Part shown: in pieces, positions 35,177 to 45,575 of the stretch
How positions within the stretch are numbered: the stretch's first letter is position 1
Layout: the number at the start of each line of letters is the position of its first letter
Assembly: GCA_022457155.1 (NCBI GenBank)
Contig: JAJGOT010000003.1
Coordinates: forward strand, 3,088,501 to 3,152,500
Length of the DNA stretch: 64,000 nt
From: Cladopsammia gracilis
Lineage: Eukaryota > Cnidaria > Anthozoa > Scleractinia > Dendrophylliidae
Direction of reading: 5' to 3'
Position numbers and translations under genes: made by a program
Notes under the pieces: model-generated
Seen by the model: only the letters and a program-made list of their open reading frames with translations
Database searches by the model: none
What the model was told of the DNA's origin: nothing

Positions 35177-35443
35177 CTACTCCCATGCAATCCTTTGGGC
35201 GCACTCCAGATCCATTACTTCACCGAGCAACTCCAGGTTTTCTTTACCTTCGGACCTCTCCAATTCTTCAATAACTAACTCCATATTTGGCCTCTCCCAA
35301 GGGTCTCTCTGTAAACACCATATCACAAGGTTTTGAAACTTCTGGGTCTGTATCTGAGCTATTTGCAATTCACGCCGGTAAGGTTCTGGTTCTTGCCGGA
35401 TGCACATTTCACAGAGCAGAACACCAAAACTGTACACATCAAC
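35177..35443 (-). CDS. K3 last exon (kinase C-lobe)
   Basis: V-D-V-Y-S-F-G start after a TTAATTAG acceptor, the R-P-N-M-E-L-V-I motif, and a 33-residue tail ending A-Q-R-I-A-W-E. Phase 0 with the exon ending at 36216. Confidence 0.88.
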   Translation of the reverse strand, partial: VDVYSFGVLLCEMCIRQEPEPYRRELQIAQIQTQKFQNLVIWCLQRDPWERPNMELVIEELERSEGKENLELLGEVMDLECAQRIAWE

Positions 35444-35769
35444 CTAATTAAGAAAAACGCCATTTCAGTGACAAGTGTTATGAATATTGTTTTCGTCTTA
35501 CGTTCTTGCAATACAGAAAAAAATACAACATCACTGTCTTATGTTTTGGGCATTCAAATTCGTGTTTTGGTACCAGTGAGTGTGTTTGAATAAAATGACG
35601 TCTGTCAGAGTTATTGTAATACCTCCGTTTTCGGGTATCAAGCTGGAAACACATCCTGAGAGTTTTTCAGAACGAATCGATACCGCTTAGAGGTCAACTT
35701 ATTAATATGAGCTATACCCACAAAACGGGCTACATGGTACATATTATATAGGGTTCCATCTATCCATGT

Positions 35770-35840
35770 GGCTTGATAGCTCAGTGGATAGAGCATTGCA
35801 CCGGTATCGCAAGGTCATGGTTTCGATTCCCGTTCAAACC
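35770..35840 (+). tRNA. tRNA-Thr(GGT)-like sequence in K3 intron
   Basis: Acceptor GGCTTGA/TCAAACC, A box TAGCTCAGTGGATAGAGC, anticodon loop CCGGTAT (GGT, C at position 33) and T arm ATGGTTTCGATTCCCGT. Same family as 28174-28248. Likely a dispersed tRNA-derived copy. Confidence 0.55.
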
Positions 35841-35945
35841 TGAACTTTTTTCATCTGCTTTTTCAACTGCTTAAGTTGAGAGCACACTCACAAATTTCAC
35901 TCATGCTTATACGCAGTTCAAATATATGATTTTTATATATTCACA

Positions 35946-35947
<2 letters not shown>

Positions 35948-35989
<42 letters not shown>
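35948..35989. repeat. (AT)n microsatellite in K3 intron
   Basis: About 21 uninterrupted AT dinucleotides, followed by a C-rich run at about 36049-36057. Confidence 0.95.
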
Positions 35990-35992
<3 letters not shown>

Positions 35993-36215
35993 GTTCCTTC
36001 AAAATTTTCGACAATCACCCCGTCCGTTTTATGTGGGAGTATCCACCCCCCCCCCCTTCCCGGGGGAGTTCAGCTTTATCTGTGAGATGTGATTCCCTGG
36101 CTTTAAGTATATCAGAATCATGCGAAGAATGATCTATTATAATATGTACCGTCATATCGAAATAAAAAAGGGAATCTTTCCAAAATACAACTTTGTCGAG
36201 ATCGGTGATACTAAC

Positions 36216-36952
36216 CTTACAGCTAATTGGCTGATCCGGGTCTTCATTCAGGGATTCTGGTGCACAGTAGATCACAGCGCCTGCGTAGTTTATATTGCTC
36301 TGACGGACAAAATTAGCAGTGCCATAATCCGACACTTTAGCTCTCCATTGGTCGCCCTGTTGCCATAGCAACACGTTTGCGCTGCTGAGGTCATGATGGA
36401 TGATGGGTTCGGATTTCTGATGCAGATAATTAAGCGCTCGAGCTACATCCAATGAGATAACACGAACGTCTTCGCTAGAAAGGTCTTCAGTTGCAGAGAG
36501 GGTTTGCTTGCCTGTATTATACAGCCTTGCCCTTAAACTGCACTCCATGATCTCAGTTACCAGTAACGGTCTTTCCTCAGTCGTTGCTCCAATAAACAGC
36601 AACAGGCAAGGATGGCGGCACCTTGAAGCCATGTCCACTTCTCGCTCAAACAAATACCTGTTATGACCAGACATAATGTTAGGGTGCATTTCCTTTACGG
36701 CGACATCACAGCCATGAAATTTTCCGCGGTAAACAATTCCCCACGCTCCTTCCCCGAGCTTCTGGTCTGTCATGATTTGAATTTCATTCCGCTTCATGAC
36801 CCAATCACGACGATCACTCATCCTTCTCATTTCGTGCTCGTTTGATCTTAACATCTCTCCAAACTGTTCCCTTGTTGTCACTTCTTCTAGGTATCGTGTT
36901 CTCAAAGTTGTCACTGTCTGTCTCGATGTTATTAATTCTTGTTCATTTGTTT
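36216..36952 (-). CDS. K3 kinase exon (3' part after the insertion)
   Basis: The reading frame is open throughout, coil-like at first and then the kinase N-lobe from R-D-W-V-M-K-R-N-E-I-Q-I. It aligns residue by residue with K5. A frame starting at GTG 36914 is not the true start. Confidence 0.85.
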
Positions 36953-39025
36953 GAGCTATTTTGAAAAAAATAGCTCATTAGCAGGCGCAAAGGTTGGTTT
37001 GTGATGTTTGTTTGTTAGTATGTATGTATGTATGTATGTATGTATGTATGGATGGATGTATGTCTTGGGTTATGTCACACCAATCAGATTGTTTCTAGTA
37101 TGTACACCGTGTACTATGTCAGCCAATCAAATTCTCGCTTCTAAAATGGTATCACTGAAGGTCAGAGAAGGGCACTTGGCATGAATTGAAAATCAGCCAT
37201 CTTGGATGTTCGCGATTGTTGCCTCAAACACTAAAAGTGTAACGTTTTGAAGATTTGTTGGTTGGGAATTGTGCAGTTATCCCGACTGTCTTGCTAACAT
37301 GGCAATATCAAGGGCATTTATTCGGAAATACTGCCTAAAATGTGCTCTATGCATGAATTGTACAATTAATGGTCTGCGAGGGATGAGACGTCCAAAAAAT
37401 GTGGACTGCGGTTACGTTTATAGGTGAGCTTGTACTGAAATAAGAAAGTATAGCTTTATTGCAAAAACGGCAAGCGGATTTCAAATAATGTGATGTGGAA
37501 TATGAATTGGATGTTTCAAACCTGGGTTTCAAGCGATTACTATTTGAAATGGTATCTTTTTTGTCAGTCACGTTGTCTGCCCGTGAAAATGTTGAACTTT
37601 GTCCTTATAGAAACTTGTCCGGGATGCATGGAGTTCAACAGAGAAAACTTAATGCAATCCTGAATATACAATTTACAGTATTTAAAACGTTTATCTTTCT
37701 GTGAATTAATGTGAGCAGATGTGTAGGTTATTAATTGTATGCCCCAAGCGATTACTACAAGCGAGTAGCGACTGTATTTTGTATGAGCAGTCACGTTGTG
37801 TGCACGTGCAAATGTTGAACTTTGTCCTTATAGAAACTGGTACGTGATGGAATTCAACATGTTTTCGAGAAAACGTTAATTCTTATGGTGCGTTAAAAAA
37901 CGCCTGTTCAAAAAACTATTAGTTGCAAAATTCATTTTGGATGCGCTAAGTTTCTGATTTAAGACTTTTCTGGTCGACATTACAGGAAAAGATGTTTGGT
38001 TCCAAATGTTAACCTCAAGGTTGTGGTTTTGAGTTGAAAACAATTTAATCTAATTAGTTTCTGTTTCTATTTGCACGACTTTTTGTGGAGAATAAAAACA
38101 GTTGTTTGAATACTATTAGTTGCAATTTACAAGGAGGCTACCAATATTCATTTTACATGCGTTAAGTTTCTGTTAAAGACTTTTCTGGTTGACATTACAG
38201 AAACAGGTGGTTCAAAGAATTTTTGTGACTAATTTAATTAGCTTGTGGTTTGGAGTTAAAAACTATTTAATTTAATTAGTTTGCGGCCAAAGGGAACCAT
38301 TTCCACGTTTCTTTTGTGAATAATAAAAGCAACTTTTTAAAAAAAGACTAGAATTTTCAGAAAATAATAATCCTTCAATTTAGATGCATCAAATTTCTGT
38401 GCAGGACTCTTCTGGTTGACATTTAATACACTGATTACAGAGACCAGTTGCTCATTTCACTGGGGCCGTAGTTTCGTCATAAAATAACTCCGAAGATCCC
38501 GTGAAAAAGCTAGCCAAAACTTCCCACCTATTTTCATACCCTAACCCTTTAGGCTAGAATACAAAAGCAAACTTTGCATTTTTCCACCTAAATAGAGTTT
38601 TGGTTCCAGTGGGCCCGTTTCTCGAAAGTCCCGGCAACTTTTCGGGCCCGCAACTCATATTCAAATCAGAATCTATAAAATGGTGATGCATTTTTAGCCC
38701 TCAAACCAGCTCGACTTGTTTTGTCAATTTAGAATTTTATTGCTTAGCTTTCAAAATCAACAAAATTTTAATCTTTAATGAATACATTGCGCACATAAGA
38801 TAGCTTTCCGGGCCCGAAACGTTATCGGGACGTTCGAGAAACGGGACGCAGTTCGTGATCTTGGTAGTTTTTGGGGGTAGGGGGCGAGCCGGAGGATTTG
38901 AAAAACGTATATCTGCAGGCGGTTATTTGTGCTAGTTTTCTTCCACTGTTTTGTTGCTTTCACCATTTCATATCATTTAGGGAATTTTCAAAATAGCTCA
39001 TGCACGCAATGCGTGCCTATGTTTT
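36953..39025. mobile_element. Candidate Helentron/HINE-like insertion in K3
   Basis: The left subterminal motif TGAGCTATTTTGAAAA (36952) is repeated inverted at the right as TTTTCAAAATAGCTCA (38985-39000). A hairpin GCACGCAATGCGTGC (39002-39016) then precedes a T-rich junction. A TATG microsatellite (37016-37063) lies just inside the left end. Three diverged units of about 200-250 bases follow (near 37910, 38110 and 38360, each with TTAGTTGCA- or TTTCTGGT-type motifs). These are known hallmarks of Helentron-derived short elements. No Rep/helicase coding region is present. A 236-bp MITE is nested at 38611. Confidence 0.6.
38611..38846. mobile_element. MITE with GGGCCCGTTTCTCG ends, 236 bp
   Basis: GGGCCCGTTTCTCGAAAGTC at the left and the inverse motif GACGTTCGAGAAACGGGA at the right, with an additional inner CGGGCCCG pair. 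The interior matches 42750-42906 in the opposite orientation. Confidence 0.85.
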
Positions 39026-39331
39026 CTAATCGACATTGCAGTTCAGCCACTCTCTGTCTCGATGTTACCAATTCTTGTTCGTTTGCTTCTAACCGACGTT
39101 GCAGTTCAGCGACTGTTTCAGCGACATTGCAGTTCAACTGACTACTTTCCAAGTCAGCATCTTGATGTCCTAGCAAGATAGCAGACAAAAGCTGTCCCAT
39201 AGTACTGCTATTATAGATAACAACTTTTAAGGTTGCTTTAGTTGTGTTGTTTTCTCGAAAGGACCTTAAAAGTAGATAAAGAAAGAGAGAAATCTGACTG
39301 TAAACGATAGTACTGAATCATGGAACAGTCC

Positions 39332-39783
39332 CGGGGGGGATGCTCCGCCCCAAGGTCCAAACCCATACCCTTTTATATACCGTTTTTGACAGAAAAGGTA
39401 CCCCTTTCATATACCTTTCACTTAAAATGGTACCCCTTTCATTGAAAATGGTACCCCTTTCATATACCTTTCACTTAAAATAGTACCCCTTTCAAATACC
39501 TTTCATTGAAAATGGCACTCCATTCGTATACCTTTCATTGAAAATGGCCCCCTTTCATATAGCCTTTACTTGCATCTGTTTGATATATTTTGAAAGCCCT
39601 TTTTATAATACTTAAATAGAAGTTTTCCCTACCCTTTTTTTTACTTCAGCTCGTCTTTTCCCTACCCTTTCCTATTCTTCGTGAAATCCCTACCCTTTCA
39701 TATACCTCCAGCCTCAAAAAGGTACCCCTTTTGGGCGGAGCATCCCCCTATAGCCCATTATAGGGAGTACCACCCCCCGGGGA
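39332..39783 (+). repeat. Element with CCCGGGG ends and TTTCATATACC tandem units
   Basis: Inverted ends CCCGGGGGG...GATGCTCCGCCC and GGGCGGAGCATCCCCC...CCCCCCGGGG. Between about 39390 and 39560 there are four to five diverged units of GGTACCCCTTTCATATACC. Reverse-oriented relative at 14538-14985. It lies about 130 bases upstream of the K3 ATG. Confidence 0.85.
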
Positions 39784-40356
39784 ACAGTCTAAAGTCTATT
39801 CGAAAACATTCAGAAACTTCCTAACCCCCCTCCCCCATACGAGATAGGGACACTGTCCCGTCAAAATAACAAAACTCTGCTTCCCTAATTTCAATTTGAT
39901 AGAGATGCGGATTTATTGATGTTTATCAAGGCCGTTTTGAACAAATAATTAGTATATATTCGCCTATATTTGCGGGAAGCTCTTTAAAGCTTAAAGTTTC
40001 AAGCTATTTTTCTTAACCAATATTAGCAACTATTGAGAGGGACGAAAAAAAAAACCTTTAATTAATGTTTGTATGAAAATATCATGAAATTTAGGTAGCA
40101 TCTTTTTTTGATTTTTGGCAATTTTTTAGCCCCTTTTTCGTGTATTCTATGGAGCAACTTTTCAGCATTTTACGAGCACAATCGGGACAGCCTACTAGAT
40201 CCCGTGACCAAATAAAAAAAACCCTCAAGCTGTTCGCCTCGTGTAAACACTTTATCAGCTTTATGGTAAAAGCCAACCTCGTCTTCAGTAAACTTAAAAA
40301 GTAAATGTAATTTATTGACCCACATAGCACCTACGAGCTCAGAAGCTCCTTCAAAT

Positions 40357-40554
40357 GTGCACGCGCACGTGCACGTGCACGTGCACGTGCATTCCAGATT
40401 GAGGAGAGGGGGAAACCAGAGTACCCGGAGAAAAAACTCTCGGAGCAGGGAGAGAACCAACAACAAAATTAATTCGCATATGACGCCGGGATCGAGGTTC
40501 GAACCCGGGCCACATTGGTGGGAAGCTAGTGCTCTCAACACTACACCCGGCGTG
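40357..40554 (-). mobile_element. tRNA-headed SINE with GTGCAC tail
   Basis: On the minus strand the tRNA-like head (about 40554-40483) has A box TAGTGTTGAGAGCACTAG and B box GGTTCGAACCT. A body with GAGTTTTTTCTCCGGGTACT and GGTTTCCCCCTCTCCTC, a domain common in animal SINEs, follows. It ends in an alternating purine-pyrimidine (GTGCAC)n tail at 40357-40391. Non-coding. Confidence 0.8.
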
Positions 40555-41035
40555 TTAAATCAATAAAATCGATGATCGATTGATATCAATCGATATCAAT
40601 TTTGGAAATTGATGATCAGTTGATGACGTGTGTTTTTTTGTGATAATTCGATTGACCATCGATTTCCAATATCAATTGATTAATTGAGGTTGATTATATC
40701 GATTGTCACTGGTATTGCAAGATTTAATTAAATCCATATTGACGCTGTGAATTCGAATCAGCAATGAAATGATTTTATTTCGATAAACAAAAAATACAAC
40801 ATGCTGTCGCCACGCTCGCGATACGGCGTGTCTTGACCAGACATTTTGTTCGAAATTTTGTTTCACGTGCTCTAAGAAACACGCAACAATCGATGAAAAT
40901 CGATAATTTGCGGTAAAGTTTTTGCGATCGATTAATCATCGATTGGCCAATGATATCAATCGATATCAATTAACTAATGCTTTCGATTGATATCGATTGA
41001 TCGATTGAATTTCCTGCCGATTCGATTTCATCCGT
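40555..41035. mobile_element. ATCGAT-rich element with inverted ends
   Basis: TTGATATCAATCGATATCAA at about 40578 recurs inverted at about 40950, and both ends are saturated with ATCGAT and TTGAT motifs. No ORF. Related to 12284-13985 by motif content. Confidence 0.6.
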
Positions 41036-41359
41036 GGAAGACGCCGTGCACTACACCACCCCTGCTTTCCCTGCTTCTCCGTGTTCAAAATGGCGGGCGT
41101 AGAAACTCTTTTGTGCGATCCAGTGGGGTGGGGTGAGCCTATGATTCTCTCAGCGCGATTTTTAGCTTTTTGGCGTCTTGCCCAAAAATCCTTGAGTAGT
41201 TTGTCGCGTAAGACATGACAAAATATATTCCTTTCGTTTAAACAACGGTTTCAATTCGCCATAAAACAAACACAGCACCAATCGCTAGAAACAATCTCCG
41301 AAAACGCCGTTTCATCCGGTGTGACGTGACCATTTTGAAACCGGAGAAAGATACATAGT

Positions 41360-42130
41360 CTTCTACCTTGATATCAAATGATACACAACGAATGGAAACT
41401 TTAACTGGTTCGGTGAAGCGATGGGTCATTGACTTCATCGTTTGCTTGAGTACATTTTGGGCAAATTATTTTGCAAAAACAATTGATAGGTTGAAAACTG
41501 TGAGGTTAAACAAACATATTGAAAATATGGTTGACGCGACACTGGGTTTCGCGCCGGACACTGACAATCAGGTCGAAATACTTGGTTATGTCAAAATCAA
41601 CTTCCTCACCTTCTCCACCTTCTTCTTCTTCTTCTTCTTCTTCTTTTCTTATGTGATGTGACCAAATAAATATCCTTGAGGTCTCCAACCGTTGAAGTAT
41701 TTGTTCAAAAGCAGCCCGCTCAGTTCTCCATTAATATCCGACCGAAAGTTGTGTTGTGTGTTTAGATTTTATAAAAGTATATTCATTTCACAACAACTAT
41801 TGAAAAATGCTGATTCCACAACTTGCCAGAACCCCGAAAAACATCTTATCACGGCTTGTATCCCTTAGCTTCCATCTGTCGAAGTAAGAAAGCAAAGACC
41901 TACAAGCGCTTCAAGAATGTAAGAATACTCGCTTACAATTTCCGCGAATTTCATGCACTCTGTGACCCATGAGTGAGGATTATGTTTCACGAACATTCAC
42001 TGTCAATTCGAGCCAGTAACGCCGCTTGGCGAAAGGCAGGAATGGGCAGATGTCCTTGCTTTATTTCTTTCTCATTACGTAAACAGCAGCGGAGTGGTCT
42101 TGGCGAAACAAGGATGTGCAAATATTGCTT
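41360..42130 (-). promoter_or_regulatory. Upstream conserved block C, about 2 kb 5' of K3
   Basis: Starts CCTTGATATCAAATGATACA and retains CATTGACTTCATCGTTTGCT, GTGTGTTTAGATTTTATAAA, AATTTCCGCGAATTTCATGC and TGTCAATTCGAGCCAGTAAC, in the same order as block A. A TTC microsatellite sits at 41620-41645. Confidence 0.45.
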
Positions 42131-43194
42131 TGTTCTCTTGCTATGGTGGTGGAGATGTAGCATATATCTTCCTTAAAAAAGCCCCCCCCCCCCCCCCCCC
42201 CCCGTGGGAGAGTCTCTGATTCATATTGTTCATTCAGAAATCTCAGAACTAATTTGGAGTATACCACAATGGTTCACGTCTTGTTGTTAAGCAAGAAAAG
42301 TCTGTAATGGAAGCTACAGGTGTCGCCAATTCTCGAAAGTGCGTTACCGTATGGCATGAACCTTTTGCTGGAGTTTAATTTTGCCAATTAGGGACCAGTC
42401 ATAATTTATGGGTTGGGGGGATATGGGGGGCTATGGGGATCTTAATTTTTTCCTTAAAAATTTTTTCTAGCCCCCCCTGATAATGTAAGATTTTTTTTCT
42501 GCCCGCCCCCCCTCATGAGAGCTTGTGGACAAAGGTAAAATACCATGACCCCCCCCCCCCCAATCCTCTCTACCACCACCACCACTATTACCAACAATCT
42601 ACCATGTTTGCTTTAAAAATACCTTTAAATTGCTGATATAAACAACATTTAAGACAACGTGTCAATACAAGCCAGTCTTTGAGTCACTTCCATTAACCAA
42701 TGGTGTACAGAGACCTGTTGATGACTTTCTGCCCAGGGGCCCGTTTTTCGAAAGACCCGATAACTTTTCAGGTCCGGAAAGCTATCTTATGCGCATTAAA
42801 GATTTAAATTGTGTTGGTTTTAAAAGCTGAGCAATAAAAGTCAAAGTTGACGAAATAATTCGGGCTGGTTTGAGGGCTAAAAAACACATCACCATTTTAT
42901 AGATTCGATTGCTGGCGAGCGTTAGCGAGGCAGCACACTATTCTTGGCAATAGGGGAAAAAATCCAAAATTTTGTCGGATGTAAGATGGGGTGCATGCGC
43001 AGTGGCTTATTGTCACTGTCGCCTAGCAACGTCTGTCATTTTGCTTCGCAACGCAATCAATCAACCGTGACAACGAACGCGACAACTGTCTAAATCGACA
43101 ATCCACGTGAGAATCTGTCACGCTGTCAGACGCTTTCGTTTTCGAGGTGCAGTAGTAGGTACGTATTTTCTAAATTGATGATGAAAAATTTGCT

Positions 43195-43371
43195 ATGTTG
43201 TACGAGGCATACACACCGCAGAATCCTCCATTTGCTCACTTGTCGTATGAGAAATTTTCTCTTGTAAATGAAGACCCGTCTAAATGTAAAGCAAATTTTT
43301 GCGTGGAAAAGGGAGATATCTCTTTACTTGTTGAAACCTTAAGAGTTCCTCCTATCCAAAGCATTCTCTAA
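43195..43371 (+). pseudogene. Transposase-like exon fragment, possibly PIF/Harbinger
   Basis: The 58-codon ORF begins M-L-Y-E-A-Y-T-P-Q-N-P and contains ANFCVEKGDISLLVETLRVP, which recalls the N-terminal part of Harbinger-type transposases in cnidarian genomes. I recognise this only by general pattern. It lies inside the nested insertion 42912-45060. Confidence 0.4.
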
Positions 43372-43989
43372 TTCGGAGGGCCCGTCTGGCGTTATTCCCG
43401 CAGCTTTTTCTGCATCGCTCAGTTTTTTTTCTTGTGCGTAATAACAAGAATTCCCACGTGGTCGCGAGCCGACCGCTTATCAACGCTAAATTTAGGAACT
43501 GAACGTTTATTCAAAGTCGGCAATTTTTTCCCACAGGCTGCTTCTCTGTGTGGACTTGGTAACTTCCCTACACAGGATTATGCCGTGGGCGTTTGTCCAA
43601 GACATCACCGAACTAAAAGAAAAAATAAAACAAAAACATCTTTAAAACCGAGTTAAATTTGAGCTCAGACTGAGTTGAAAGTAATTTTGTGCTTAATTCC
43701 ACGAAACATCACTTCTTGCATGTTCTTAGCAAATTAACGCTTAATTTTGCTAAATACAAGAGTAAAAAACAGGGGGGGAAAAGAGGAAGCTTGGAGGCAC
43801 AACTTACTTCGAAGATTTTGTCGAAGCCATTCTTCGCTAACCTAAGTCAACCTGTAAATAAAGTTTAAAAAAGTCAGAGCTTTCCAATTTTTGCGGCGTA
43901 AATTTCGCTAGAAAGTTTCAATATGAATCAAGGTTTCGATTTATGTTTAGAGTTGGCACTTAATACACCGTTTTTTTCAAAACAAGAAC

Positions 43990-44548
43990 ATTTAATACTC
44001 ACGTTTTCTACACAACGCCAAATCCTTCTGACTCGAGTTCTCTACGCGACGGCGACGCTGCGAGCCAGCACTCCGAGGCAAGCGGACTGCTGCTTTTCTG
44101 TGAAAAATTACTTCCGGCCGCGTCTCAAAACCGTCGCGTCTTGGATCTTAAGCTCCCTAGTATTCATCATGGTCACGAACGATTGCTTGCTGTAAGCAAT
44201 TCAAAGTGTCCATCGCTCGTGGAAGCGAACCACTCAACTGTAAAATCAAACGACTCGTTGCACCTTCACACGAGTTCTTCACCCGTTGAGGCCAATAATT
44301 CAAAATCTGTGCCGTTTGTGGCGGATAATTCGACCGTTGAGTCATGCTCTTTGCCCGTTAAGGCAAAAGAATTGAAAAAATGTCGATCGCTCGTCGAAGC
44401 GAACTATTCTGTGAAATCAGATGATTGTTTCACTCTGAAATCAAACGACTCGTTGCACATTCAGACGAGTGGCTTCGCCCGTGGAGGCAAATAATTCAAA
44501 ATCTGTGACGGCTGGGCCGGCTGATTCGACCGTTGAGTCATGTTTTTA
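43990..44548 (+). CDS. Unrecognised ORF with internal duplication, probably element-derived
   Basis: The frame is open from before 44010 to 44491 and includes SLVEANHSTVKSNDSLHLHT, S-P-V-E-A-N-N-S-K-S-V and N-S-T-V-E-S-C. The same segment recurs about 169 bases later (S-L-V-E-A-N-Y-S, K-S-N-D-S-L-H-I-Q-T), but a single-base shift after Q-T-S puts the second copy out of frame. Ser/Asn/Val-rich, with no domain that I know. Position inside a nested mobile element argues against a host gene. Confidence 0.35.
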
Positions 44549-45287
44549 GGTATAACTCTAACTTGAACAATGAATTATTAAAAATGTAAACAAACAGCCG
44601 TAAGTAAAGATACTTAGTAAAGCAATGTACTTTTGTTTTGTTTTTTAAGAAAGCTATTATGAAATCTTCAATTGGCTTGAGACAAAACCCTCTTGAATTG
44701 TCCTTTGTAAAAGTTATTTCTCTTCAATGTCAATTATTACTGTATCTTTAAAATATCTGTAACTTGAACAATAAGTTCTTGGCAATAGGTTTTTTTATAA
44801 AGCAGCCCATAGTCCATAGTTAGTTTAGCAGTGTGGGTAATACAAGTCAGTAAGGCTATGGTTGGGCAATTTTCAAAAACACCACTTGCTGTAGTAATTT
44901 TTACAACTCATCCAGGGAAAGCCTACTCTACTTACCCTTTAAACCCCTTCCCTTAAAAAGTTGAAAAAATTTACTGGAGCTGTCCAATGTTCAATTCACT
45001 TCCCACTGTTTTATCCCACTTCGCCAGCACTCACTTTCACATTGAAATTACTAGTTTTAAAATATAGTTCTGGGCCCGAAAAGTTATCGGGACTTTCAAG
45101 AAATGGGCCCCAGAGCACAGATTAAAAAATAAAAACAATTCAGTGAAGGAAAACTACAAAATGAGGATCAAATGTCGGATTTCTCAAAAAAGTACATTGT
45201 TTCAGTGGAACTGGTAACAAAATACATCGGGCATCTGAAACACTTACAATTTACAAAACAACTGAGAAACAAATCGACCAAGAGCGA

Positions 45288-45575
45288 ATGCGAACGCACG
45301 GCAGAACGGCCAAAACGTTTGAGGACTACGACTGGGTGCAGCTTGTTTTAACAGGTGGTTTGAAGACATTAAATGTCTTCAAACTTGACAAATACCTACA
45401 AAAATATAACCTTCCATGGAAAAAGAAGTTGCAGTCAGAGAAAATTGCCACGATCACGACCCATGTAAGGGAAATTAAAGAAGATACCCTTTGTGATGTA
45501 CTAGTCACAGGGAAGGAACTTCTACGTCAAGCACATAGGCGTACGGGCAATTTTTTGCCGGGGGGGGGGCGGTGA
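45288..45575 (+). CDS. Small ORF with SAP-like helix pattern, probably mobile-element-associated
   Basis: 95 codons. The segment D-Y-D-W-V-Q-L-V-L-T-G-G-L-K-T-L-N-V followed by LDKYLQKYNLPWKKKLQSEK and a basic stretch resembles SAP-type DNA-binding helices. A G-run follows. No neighbouring exon with splice sites was found. Confidence 0.35.
   Translation: MRTHGRTAKTFEDYDWVQLVLTGGLKTLNVFKLDKYLQKYNLPWKKKLQSEKIATITTHVREIKEDTLCDVLVTGKELLRQAHRRTGNFLPGGGR

Larger units (their letters stand above)
35177..39200 (-). pseudogene. K3: coiled-coil non-RD kinase gene split by a 2.1-kb insertion
   Basis: The N-terminal coding piece, 39026-39200, starts MGQLLSAILLGHQ with coil repeats (RLEANEQELVTSRQRVAELQ). 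The frame resumes at 36952 with Q-T-N-E-Q-E-L-I-T-S-R-Q and runs to 36216 (P-I-S-C-K, GTTAGT donor). The last exon is 35177-35443 (VDVYSFGVLLCEM to stop). The kinase has loop GEGAWG, V-A-V-K-E, H-H-D instead of HRD, N, D-Y-G and A-P-E. Intron 2 (772 bp) holds a tRNA-like copy and an AT microsatellite. The interruption falls between the L-E and T-N-E-Q residues of a coil unit. Unless the insertion is spliced out, the N-terminus is lost, but the kinase part has no other visible lesion. Confidence 0.75.
42736..45111. mobile_element. GGGCCC-type MITE interrupted by about 2.15 kb insertion
   Basis: The left end GGGGCCCGTTTTTCGAAAGA and right end TTTCAAGAAATGGGCCCC match the family at 38611. Family homology stops after CCATTTTATAGATTC at about 42908 and resumes at about 45065, so the segment 42912-45060 is a nested insertion. 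Confidence 0.8.

Noticed and set aside
36015..36215. Extension of the K3 frame past P-I-S-C-K
   Set aside because: The GTTAGT donor at 36215 and the in-phase last exon at 35443 show this is intron read-through.
43923..44195. 90-codon frame starting M-N-Q-G-F-D
   Set aside because: It overlaps in a different frame the more coding-like sequence with internal duplication at 43990-44548; composition is not convincing.
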